DNA from: Acidaminococcaceae bacterium
GTDB taxonomy: Bacteria > Bacillota > Negativicutes > Acidaminococcales > Acidaminococcaceae
Reading direction: 5' to 3'
Assembly: GCA_022653215.1 (NCBI GenBank)
Contig: JALCSJ010000015.1
Coordinates: 1-20,094 of the forward strand
DNA length: 20,094 nt
The position numbers were made by a program, and so were the translations under genes. A model generated the notes under the pieces. It worked only from the letters and a program-made list of their open reading frames with translations. It did no database searches and had not been told where the DNA came from. The first letter of the stretch is position 1. Each line of letters begins with the position of its first letter. Shown here in pieces: positions 1 through 6,725 of the stretch.

Positions 1-580
1 ACTTGGTAAACAAATGGGTATGAAAGTAGAAATCGTAAATACTCCTTTTGATGGTTTAATTCCTGCTTTGAATGCAGGCACTGTTGATGCAGCTATTTCC
101 GGCATGACAATTACAGATTCCAGAAAACAGCAGGTTAATTTCTGCACTCCTTATTACAAATCCGGTTTGATTGTTATGGTAAAAAAAGATAATAATAACA
201 TCAAGAGTATTAAAGATTTAGAGGGTAAGAAAATTGCTGTACAAATTGGTACTACCGGTGCTACTCAAGCTCACAAGGTTAAAGGTGCCAAGATTACTGA
301 ATTCAATAACAATCCTGAAGCCTGCCTGGAGCTGAAAAACGGCGGTGCTGATGCGGTAATCGGAGATCTGCCTGTTGAACAATACTATCTGAAACAAGGC
401 GGTGATAAGGATGCCAAGTTAGTTGGCGATACTTTAAGCGCTGAGGATTATGGTATTGCAATTGCTAAGAAAAACACTGATTTGCTGGAGAAAATGAATA
501 AAGCGTTAGCAGAATTAAAGAAAAACGGTGAGTACGACAAACTTTATAAGCAATGGTTTGGTGCAGCACCGAAAAAATAA
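1..580 (+). CDS. Polar amino-acid ABC transporter substrate-binding protein (5' end missing)
   Basis: This is the C-terminal part of a periplasmic or lipoprotein solute-binding protein of the bacterial extracellular solute-binding family 3 type (GlnH/HisJ-like). It captures an amino acid and hands it to the permease encoded next. The frame is open from base 2, so the gene begins outside the window and its signal peptide cannot be seen. Family hallmarks are the stretch LIPALNAGTVDAAISGMTIT followed by R and, after a short gap, FCTPYY near the start of the visible part, then the second-lobe segment KDLEGKKIAVQIGTTG and a C-terminal NGEYDKLYKQWFG, the usual end of this family. It lies 31 bp upstream of a permease gene and is the first visible gene of a three-gene importer operon. 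The substrate cannot be read from the sequence; glutamine, another polar amino acid or cystine are all possible. Confidence 0.93.
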   Translation, partial: LGKQMGMKVEIVNTPFDGLIPALNAGTVDAAISGMTITDSRKQQVNFCTPYYKSGLIVMVKKDNNNIKSIKDLEGKKIAVQIGTTGATQAHKVKGAKITEFNNNPEACLELKNGGADAVIGDLPVEQYYLKQGGDKDAKLVGDTLSAEDYGIAIAKKNTDLLEKMNKALAELKKNGEYDKLYKQWFGAAPKK

Positions 581-611
581 GTAAGATACTCTGTTACCCG
601 ATAAAGAAAGC

Positions 612-1274
612 GTGGTTGTGAATTTGGACTGGGAATTAATTAGTGAATCTGTACCACTGCTCCTAACAGGAGCAGTGGTTACAGTAGAGATTACGGCTAT
701 AAGTGTTGGGCTGGGTCTTTTAATTGGTATGATTGTAGGTATTGCCAGATTGTCAGGTGTTAAACCTATCAGGCTGATTTCTGGTGCTTATGTAGACTGT
801 ATTAGAGGAACGCCTCTATTGGTTCAGATTTTTATTGTCTATTTTGCTCTTCCTGCAGTTACAGGGACTAGAATTAATCCGTTTATTGCTGCTGTTGTTG
901 CCTGCTCAATCAACAGCGGTGCTTATGTGGCAGAAATTTTCAGAGGCGGTATTCAATCTATAGATCCCGGACAAATGGAAGCAGGCCGTTCCTTGGGATT
1001 AACCTGGGGACAGACTATGCGTTATATTATTATGCCCCAGGCGTTCAAACGGATTATTCCTCCCTTGGGTAATGAATTTATTGCCATGTTGAAGGATTCG
1101 TCTTTGGTATCAGTAATAGGCTTTGAAGAATTGACCAGAAGAGGGCAGCTAATAATTGCCAGGACCTATGCATCTTTCGAAATCTGGACAGCCGTTGCTG
1201 TTATTTACTTGATCATGACATTAACGATTTCCCGTTTTGTGGCTTATCTGGAACGGAGGTATCGTACAAAATGA
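612..1274 (+). CDS. Polar amino-acid ABC transporter permease
   Basis: Inner-membrane permease of the HisM/GlnP (His/Glu/Gln/Arg/opine) family, about 220 residues, the normal length. It forms the membrane channel of the importer. Hydrophobic segments occur around residues 15-40, 55-85, 90-110 and 185-210. The cytoplasmic EAA loop that docks on the ATPase is seen as EAGRSLGLTWGQTMRYIIMP (about residues 122-141), and the N-terminal RGTPLLVQIF motif typical of this family is also present. The start is uncertain: GTG at 612 and GTG at 618 are in frame, and the purine run AAAGAAAG at 603-610 is better spaced from 618. The stop codon overlaps the start of the ATPase gene in an ATGA arrangement, implying coupled translation. 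Confidence 0.94.
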   Translation: MVVNLDWELISESVPLLLTGAVVTVEITAISVGLGLLIGMIVGIARLSGVKPIRLISGAYVDCIRGTPLLVQIFIVYFALPAVTGTRINPFIAAVVACSINSGAYVAEIFRGGIQSIDPGQMEAGRSLGLTWGQTMRYIIMPQAFKRIIPPLGNEFIAMLKDSSLVSVIGFEELTRRGQLIIARTYASFEIWTAVAVIYLIMTLTISRFVAYLERRYRTK

Positions 1275-1990
1275 TTAAAATAACCAACTTAGAAAAGAAT
1301 TTTGGAGATTTACATGTGTTAAAGGGCATTAACCTGGATGTAGCGGATCAGGAAGTGGTAGTAATTATCGGTCCTTCCGGCAGCGGAAAAAGCACATTGC
1401 TCCGCTGTATCAATTATTTAGAGAAACCAAGCGGCGGTACTATAGCGGTAGACGGTATTACTTTAAGCGGCGAAGCCAATATTAATGCGGTACGTCGTGA
1501 AGTTGGCATGGTATTCCAACGGTTTAATTTATTTCCTCATATGACAGTTCTGGATAATCTTAAACTGGCACCTAAAAAAGTAAGAAATGTTAGCGATAAG
1601 GATGCTACAGAAACAGCGATGGCTCTCCTTAGAAAGGTTGGCCTGGAAGAAAAGGCGTATTCTTACCCTGAGCAGCTAAGCGGTGGCCAGCAACAGCGTG
1701 TTGCTATTGCCAGAGCTTTAGCTATGCACCCCAAGGCTATGCTTTTTGATGAACCGACTTCGGCTTTAGATCCGGAAATGATTAAAGAAGTTCTGGATGT
1801 TATGAAGCAGTTAGCTAAGGAAGGCATGACTATGGTCGTTGTTACTCACGAAATGGGTTTTGCCCGTGAAGTTGGTGACAGAGTTGTATTTGTAGATGAT
1901 GGGAGAATCTTGGAAGAAGCAAAACCTGATGATTTCTTCGACCATCCCCAAAATGACAGGGCTAAGCTGTTCTTGTCAAAGATACTATAA
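1271..1990 (+). CDS. glnQ: Polar amino-acid ABC transporter ATP-binding protein (GlnQ-type)
   Basis: Cytoplasmic ATPase that powers the amino-acid importer. All nucleotide-binding motifs are present in order: Walker A GPSGSGKST near residue 34, the Q-loop in VFQRFNLFPH near residue 80, the signature LSGGQQQR near residue 136, Walker B with the catalytic Glu in AMLFDEPTSALDPE near residue 157, and the switch His in VVVTHEMGFA near residue 190. The 239-residue length and the FNLFPHMT motif are typical of the GlnQ/HisP/ArtP subfamily. It overlaps the permease gene by 4 bp. The gene symbol reflects the family, not a known substrate. No classic terminator with a long T-tract follows; a large foldback lies 19 bp downstream. 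Confidence 0.95.
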   Translation: MIKITNLEKNFGDLHVLKGINLDVADQEVVVIIGPSGSGKSTLLRCINYLEKPSGGTIAVDGITLSGEANINAVRREVGMVFQRFNLFPHMTVLDNLKLAPKKVRNVSDKDATETAMALLRKVGLEEKAYSYPEQLSGGQQQRVAIARALAMHPKAMLFDEPTSALDPEMIKEVLDVMKQLAKEGMTMVVVTHEMGFAREVGDRVVFVDDGRILEEAKPDDFFDHPQNDRAKLFLSKIL

Positions 1991-2008
1991 GATAAAAGGC
2001 AGTTATAG

Positions 2009-2101
2009 ATGACGGTGGACACTAAAAGGTCGGTCACTCTCCCTACGGCTTACGCCGATTTGGTCGAGTATGACCTCCCGTTTTTAGTGCTCCACCGTCA
2101 T
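2009..2101. repeat. 93-nt imperfect foldback element (REP/MITE-like or structured 3' end)
   Basis: Outer arms 2009-2027 and 2082-2101 are complementary over 19 bp (11 + 8) with a single bulged C at 2090. Inside, 2028-2031 (GGTC) can pair with 2072-2075 (GACC), and 2046-2049/2054-2057 (CGGC/GCCG) form a small GC hairpin. The 54-nt core is richer in GC than the flanks. Nothing in it looks coding. It might be a dispersed palindromic repeat or a folded transcript end of the importer operon; only TTTT follows the right arm, which is weak for an intrinsic terminator. Confidence 0.6.
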
Positions 2102-2128
2102 TTTAAGTAAATCCTGGACATGATTTAT

Positions 2129-2157
2129 TTTACAAAGTTCACAAATTTTTGTATAAT
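2129..2157 (+). promoter_or_regulatory. Promoter of hpf
   Basis: A -35 box TTTACA (2129-2134) and a perfect -10 box TATAAT (2152-2157) are separated by exactly 17 bp, which is near consensus for the housekeeping sigma factor. It lies 87 bp upstream of the hpf start, so the transcript carries a leader of roughly 80 nt. Confidence 0.85.
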
Positions 2158-2169
2158 AAAAGCAGGAGA

Positions 2170-2227
2170 TTGTATAGTTTCTGGCGAAACTATACAATAA
2201 GAGAAAGTTAGACAAAGATGTCTAACT
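2170..2227 (+). promoter_or_regulatory. Two tandem perfect hairpins in the hpf 5' leader
   Basis: The first hairpin has an 11-bp perfect stem (2170-2180 with 2187-2197) and the loop CTGGCG. The second has a 9-bp perfect stem (2206-2214 with 2219-2227) and the loop AAGA. They occupy most of the leader and end 4 nt before the ribosome-binding site GGAGGT (2232-2237). Neither is followed by a T-tract, so they are not simple terminators. The stems are AT-rich and could stabilise the mRNA or be protein-binding operators. Confidence 0.65.
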
Positions 2228-2243
2228 GTAGGGAGGTAGTATT

Positions 2244-2783
2244 ATGGCAGTAAAAATTCGCGGTAAAAACATTGACGTAACACCGGCATTAAAGGATTAT
2301 GTAGAGAAAAGAGTAGCGACTATCACCAAGCAATTCAAAGTTGTAGGAGAGATTTCCGTAGTTATGCGGGTAGAAAAAAACAGTCATATAGTTGAGATAA
2401 CCGTACCCGCCAGCGGCATCGTTGTCAGAGCACAGGAATCAACCAATGATATGTATGGTTCCATTGATAACTGCGTAGAAAAAATTGAAAGACAGATTCA
2501 CAAGTATAAGACCAGATTGATGCGTCGCAAATACAATAACTTTAGAGATGATTATGTGGCTTCTCCTCCTGATAAAGATGAAGAGCCGGCAGATGAAGAA
2601 TTCAATATTGTCCGTAATAAGAAATATGTATTGCGGCCCATGAGTGTTCAGGAAGCAGTAATGCAAATGAACCTATTGAACCATGATTTCTTTATCTTCT
2701 TTAATGATGAAGTAGAGAGTATTTCCATTGTTTATCGGCGTAAAAGTGGCGATTATGGCTTAATTACACCGGAATTGAAGTAA
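2244..2783 (+). CDS. hpf: Ribosome hibernation-promoting factor, long form
   Basis: Binds the 30S decoding region and dimerises ribosomes into inactive 100S particles during slow growth or stress. At 179 residues it is the long form. The N-terminal S30AE/YfiA domain spans about residues 1-100 and starts MAVKIRGKNIDVTPALKDYV, with basic patches such as HKYKTRLMRRKY. An acidic linker (PPDKDEEPADEE) follows, then the C-terminal dimerisation domain at about 122-179, seen in FNIVRNKKYVLRPMSVQEA and the HDFFIFFND motif. The start ATG has the ribosome-binding site GGAGGT six bases upstream. The gene is monocistronic by signals: its own promoter upstream and a strong terminator downstream. The hpf-secA-prfB order is shared with Bacillus (yvyD-secA-prfB). 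Confidence 0.96.
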   Translation: MAVKIRGKNIDVTPALKDYVEKRVATITKQFKVVGEISVVMRVEKNSHIVEITVPASGIVVRAQESTNDMYGSIDNCVEKIERQIHKYKTRLMRRKYNNFRDDYVASPPDKDEEPADEEFNIVRNKKYVLRPMSVQEAVMQMNLLNHDFFIFFNDEVESISIVYRRKSGDYGLITPELK

Positions 2784-2800
2784 GTTCATAAAAAAGTTAC

Positions 2801-2832
2801 AAAAAACCTAGGAATTATCTCCTAGGTTTTTT
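2801..2832 (+). terminator. Intrinsic terminator after hpf
   Basis: A perfect 13-bp inverted repeat (2801-2813 with 2820-2832) with the 6-nt loop ATTATC. The 3' arm ends in TTTTTT, and the 5' arm begins with AAAAAA, so it could act in both directions. Confidence 0.93.
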
Positions 2833-2859
2833 GACTTTTATAGGTCATTTTGATAGAAT
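2831..2859 (+). promoter_or_regulatory. Promoter of secA
   Basis: TTGACT (2831-2836) and TAGAAT (2854-2859) with a 17-bp spacer. The -35 box uses the last two T bases of the hpf terminator, so termination of one unit and initiation of the next are fused. A weak 5-bp inverted repeat (GTAGA/TCTAC) lies around 2872-2888, between this promoter and the gene. Confidence 0.72.
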
Positions 2860-2911
2860 TAGTAAGATAGGCGTAGAATTTCAGTCTACAAATTGACGAG
2901 GAGTGATTGTA

Positions 2912-5443
2912 TTGCTCGAAACACTTATGAAAAAAATATTTGGCGATCCTAATGCCAAGGAGCTGAAGGCAGATCAAGTCATTGTTGACAAGATTAATGC
3001 TTTGGAACCTGAAATGGAAAAACTCAGCGATGCAAGACTATGCTGCAAAACTGACGAGTTTAAACAAAGACTGGCAAAAGGTGAAACCTTGGATGATTTA
3101 TTGGTAGAGGCTTTTGCTGTAGTCAGGGAAGCTGACAGACGGGTTCTGGGTTTAAGACCATTTGATGTTCAGCTGGTGGGCGGCTGTGTATTGCACAAGG
3201 GAAAGATTGCCGAAATGCGTACCGGTGAAGGTAAAACTTTGGTTGCTACCTTGCCGGTTTATTTGAATGCTCTGGAAGGCAAGGGCGTTCATGTTGTTAC
3301 TGTCAACGATTACCTGGCTCGTCGTGACAGCGAAGATATGGGAAGAGTGTATCGCTTTTTGGGTTTGTCCGTTGGGTTGATTAAACGTGAAATGGATTAT
3401 CCGGAAAGAAAAGCAGCTTATGCTGCTGATGTAACTTATGGTACCAATAACGAATTCGGCTTCGATTATTTACGTGATAACATGGTAGTATCTGTGGATC
3501 AGATGGTGCAAAGACCTTTGCATTATTCTATCGTGGATGAAGTGGACAGTATTCTTATTGATGAGGCTCGTACACCTCTGATAATTTCCGGGCCGGGCGA
3601 AAAATCTTCTAACCTGTATGATGTACTTTCCAGAGTTGTTGCCAAAATGGAACCGGTGGTTGATTATACGGTAGACGAAAAACAGAAAACCGTAGCTCCT
3701 ACCGAAGCTGGTATTGCCAAAGCAGAAAAAATGATGGGTGTTTCCAACTTGTATGCCGGAGAAAACGGTGCAGACTACTCTCATCAGTTAATGCAGGCTT
3801 TAAAAGCTAAGTCATTAATGATTAAAGATAGAGATTATGTAGTTAAAGACGGAGAAGTCATTATTGTTGATGAATTTACCGGACGCTTAATGTATGGGCG
3901 TCGTTTCTCTGAAGGACTTCATCAGGCTATTGAAGCTAAAGAAGGAGTAAAGGTGGAAAGAGAGAGCCAGACGTTGGCTACCATTACTTTCCAGAATTAC
4001 TTCCGTATGTATGACAAGCTTTCCGGTATGACCGGTACTGCTAAGACAGAAGAACAGGAATTTCAGAAAATTTATGGTTTGGATGTTGTAGTTATTCCTA
4101 CCAACAAACCTCTAATCCGTAAAGATTATCCTGATGTTATTTATAAAACGAAACGTGCTAAATATAAGGCCGCTGCCAATGCCATTGAAGAATGTCACAA
4201 AACAGGACGCCCTGTTTTGGTTGGTACTACTTCTATTCAACAGTCTGAAGAATTGTCTGATGTTTTGAAACACAGAGGCATTAAACATAATGTCTTGAAT
4301 GCCAAATATCATGAAAAAGAAGCAGAAATAATTGCCGATGCCGGGCAAATGGGCGCCGTGACTATTGCTACTAATATGGCAGGCCGTGGTACTGATATTG
4401 TTCTGGGTGAGGGCGTTCCGGCTTTAGGCGGTTTGCATATTATAGGAACTGAGCGTCATGAATCAAGGCGTATTGATAATCAGCTCCGTGGTCGTTGTGC
4501 CCGTCAGGGAGACCCAGGTTCTACCAGATTCTACCTGTCTTTGGAAGACGATTTGATGCGGCTGTTCGGTTCAGATAATATTTCAGGCCTAATGGATAAA
4601 CTGGGCATGGAAGAAGACGAACCAATAGAAAATAAATTAGTTACCCGTTCTATTGAATCTGCTCAAAAGAGAGTAGAAGCAAGAAACTTTGAAATGCGTA
4701 AACACGTACTGGAATATGACGATGTTATGAACCAGCAGCGTGAAGTTATTTACGATCAACGCAGGAAAATATTGCTGAAAGCTGATCTTAAAGAAACTAT
4801 TTTGGATATGGCTAACAGAATCGTTGACAGGACCATGAGTATGTATGCTCCGGAAGAAACTTATTCCGAAGATTGGGATTTTCCTGCTATGATTAAATAT
4901 GCAGAAGAATATTATGCTCCGGAAGGGGTTTTGACAGTAGAAAATCTGCAGAATCTTTCCAGAGAAGAATTAAATGATTATCTCCATAAATTAGCGAAGG
5001 ATTATTATGACGAAAGAGAAAAGATGATTGGCTCCGAAATTATGCGTGAACTGGAAAATCTAGTCATGCTGAAAGTAGTGGACAGTCACTGGATGGAACA
5101 TCTGGATGCCATGGATATGCTTCGTGAAGGTGTGGGGCTACGGGCCTATGGACAAAGAGACCCATTGGTAGAATACAAATTCGAAGCTTATGATATGTTC
5201 GAGGCTATGAAAGATGCAATTCAGGATGATGTGGTACGTTATATTTATAGAGTAAATATCGTATCTCAGCCTACAGTAGAAGATCACTTGGCTAACGCAT
5301 CTGTCAATAATCCTAATGTGGATGGAGACGGGGGAGCGAAAAAGGATCCTGTCCATGTGGAACAAAAAGTAGGACGTAATGATCCGTGCCCATGCGGCAG
5401 TGGTAAAAAATATAAAAATTGCTGCGGTAAGGGCAAGTGCTGA
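2912..5443 (+). CDS. secA: Preprotein translocase subunit SecA
   Basis: ATPase motor that drives unfolded preproteins through SecYEG. About 843 residues, the usual single-SecA length. Motifs in order: Walker A MRTGEGKT near residue 100, VNDYLARRD, the DEVDSILIDEART Walker B region near 215, the preprotein cross-linking region, the second helicase lobe with TNMAGRGTDI near 490 and QLRGRCARQGD near 525, the scaffold/wing domains, then an acidic low-complexity tail and the zinc-binding SEC-C motif CPCGSGKKYKNCC at the C terminus, which binds SecB or ribosomes in other species. Start choice: the ribosome-binding site GAGGAG (2898-2903) is 8 nt from TTG 2912. An in-frame GTG at 2903 overlaps that site and is less likely; ATG 2927 is too far away. 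A terminator follows. Confidence 0.97.
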   Translation: MLETLMKKIFGDPNAKELKADQVIVDKINALEPEMEKLSDARLCCKTDEFKQRLAKGETLDDLLVEAFAVVREADRRVLGLRPFDVQLVGGCVLHKGKIAEMRTGEGKTLVATLPVYLNALEGKGVHVVTVNDYLARRDSEDMGRVYRFLGLSVGLIKREMDYPERKAAYAADVTYGTNNEFGFDYLRDNMVVSVDQMVQRPLHYSIVDEVDSILIDEARTPLIISGPGEKSSNLYDVLSRVVAKMEPVVDYTVDEKQKTVAPTEAGIAKAEKMMGVSNLYAGENGADYSHQLMQALKAKSLMIKDRDYVVKDGEVIIVDEFTGRLMYGRRFSEGLHQAIEAKEGVKVERESQTLATITFQNYFRMYDKLSGMTGTAKTEEQEFQKIYGLDVVVIPTNKPLIRKDYPDVIYKTKRAKYKAAANAIEECHKTGRPVLVGTTSIQQSEELSDVLKHRGIKHNVLNAKYHEKEAEIIADAGQMGAVTIATNMAGRGTDIVLGEGVPALGGLHIIGTERHESRRIDNQLRGRCARQGDPGSTRFYLSLEDDLMRLFGSDNISGLMDKLGMEEDEPIENKLVTRSIESAQKRVEARNFEMRKHVLEYDDVMNQQREVIYDQRRKILLKADLKETILDMANRIVDRTMSMYAPEETYSEDWDFPAMIKYAEEYYAPEGVLTVENLQNLSREELNDYLHKLAKDYYDEREKMIGSEIMRELENLVMLKVVDSHWMEHLDAMDMLREGVGLRAYGQRDPLVEYKFEAYDMFEAMKDAIQDDVVRYIYRVNIVSQPTVEDHLANASVNNPNVDGDGGAKKDPVHVEQKVGRNDPCPCGSGKKYKNCCGKGKC

Positions 5444-5452
5444 ATGTGATGA

Positions 5453-5488
5453 AGTCGGAGTCTGTGTTAAGGCTCTGACTTTCTTTGA
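5453..5488 (+). terminator. Probable intrinsic terminator after secA
   Basis: An 11-bp stem with two G-U pairs (5453-5463 with 5472-5482) and an 8-nt loop, followed by the imperfect T-run TTTCTTTG. It begins 9 nt after the secA stop codon. Confidence 0.65.
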
Positions 5489-5514
5489 CTTATTATATAG
5501 AACGTTAAAAACCA

Positions 5515-5563
5515 CGCTGTAGCACTAAAAGCGGGAGATTGACCGAGCTTTTAGCATTCGGCG
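5515..5563 (+). promoter_or_regulatory. Structured leader upstream of prfB
   Basis: A perfect 8-bp stem (5525-5532 CTAAAAGC with 5547-5554 GCTTTTAG) is closed further out by 5515-5519 pairing with 5559-5563 (one G-U pair), with an internal loop between. No T-run follows. It lies in the 158-bp gap between secA and prfB. I could not identify a convincing promoter in this gap; a TTGACT at 5486-5491 lacks a good -10 box at the expected distance. Confidence 0.4.
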
Positions 5564-5601
5564 GAGACAATTACTTTTGAGAGGGCGTGAGCAGCTTGTT
5601 G

Positions 5602-6715
5602 ATGGAAGAATTAAAACCTGCAATCATCAATTTAAAATCCAAGCTTGACGAAATGAGGGGGTCTCTTTGACATAGTCCGCAAAGAGGACCATATCAAAGA
5701 ACTAGAACATAAAATGGCAGCACCGGGATTTTGGGATACACCGGAAGCCGCCCAGAAAGTTGCTCAAGAAGCAGACGGACTTAGAGATGAAACTGAAGGC
5801 TTTCGTAAACTTGAACAAAAGGCTGAGGACTTGGCTACACTGTGGGAAATGGCCTCAGAAGAGCAAGATGACAGTTATGTAAAAGAAATGGAAGAAACTC
5901 TTAACGCAGCGCAAACCCAATTGGCTCATTTAGAAATTGGTATGCTTCTGTGTGATGAATACGATAAAAACAATGCTATTTTAACTCTTCATGCTGGGGC
6001 AGGCGGGACGGAAGCACAGGATTGGACCAGTATGCTTCTGAGAATGTTTACGCGTTTTTCTGAACGTGAAGGATACAAAGTTGAACTAATGGATATTCTG
6101 CCCGGTGAAGAAGCCGGTGTAAAAAGTGCTACTATAGAAATTAGCGGGCATAATGCTTATGGTATTTTAAAAAGCGAGAAAGGGGTGCACCGCCTGGTGC
6201 GTATATCGCCTTTTGATGCCAATGCCCGTCGCCATACTTCTTTTTCCGCTGTTGATGTAATGCCGGAAATTGATGAGACAGTCCATGTTGATATTAACAT
6301 GAATGAGGTTCGTGTTGATGTATACAGAGCCAGCGGAGCCGGTGGTCAGCATGTTAATAAAACTTCTTCAGCAGTTCGTATGACTCATTTGCCTACGGGT
6401 ATTGTTGTACAGTGCCAAAATGAGCGCAGTCAGCTGCAAAATAAAGAAATGTGCTTAAAACTATTAAGAGCTAAATTATTCGATTACGAAAAGAATAAAC
6501 AGGATAAAATGATGAGCGACATAGCAGGGGATTACCAGGCTATTGAATGGGGCAGTCAGATTCGTTCCTATGTTTTCCAGCCTTATACGATGGTCAAAGA
6601 CCATAGAACAGGGGCAGAAACAGGTAATGTCCAAGCAGTTATGGACGGAGATTTAAAAATGTTTTCCGAAGCATATCTCCGTAGTTTAAGACAGCAAAAA
6701 GTCAAAGAAAATTGA
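5602..6715 (+). CDS. prfB: Peptide chain release factor 2 (programmed +1 frameshift)
   Basis: Recognises UGA and UAA stop codons and triggers peptide release. The gene is read in two frames: codons 1-22 from 5602 to 5667, an in-frame UGA at 5668-5670, then a +1 shift so that reading resumes with GAC at 5669. The product is about 370 residues, a normal RF2. The stop-codon-recognition tripeptide is in RISPFDANARRH and the catalytic GGQ loop is in ASGAGGQHVNKTSSAVR, so it is RF2 rather than RF1. Reading only from the ATG at 5714 loses the N terminus. Start options are ATG 5602 or the in-frame TTG codons at 5596 and 5599; the purine run GAGAGGG (5579-5585) fits TTG 5596 slightly better by spacing. 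The stop overlaps the ribosome-binding site of the next gene. Confidence 0.96.
5656..5671 (+). other. RF2 autoregulatory +1 frameshift site
   Basis: An internal Shine-Dalgarno-like AGGGGG (5656-5661) lies three bases before the slippery CTT TGA C (5665-5671). This is the classical RF2 feedback site: when RF2 is scarce the ribosome pauses at UGA, slips +1 on CUU and makes full-length RF2. The spacing matches that known in E. coli prfB. Confidence 0.95.
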
Positions 6716-6725
6716 GGATTAGTCA

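Noticed and set aside
5486..5514. Promoter TTGACT for prfB
   Set aside because: The -35 looks good, but no acceptable -10 box lies 16-18 bp downstream.
5138..5515. 125-aa minus-strand open frame at the secA end
   Set aside because: Antisense to the conserved secA end with no ribosome-binding site or recognisable product; a shadow frame.
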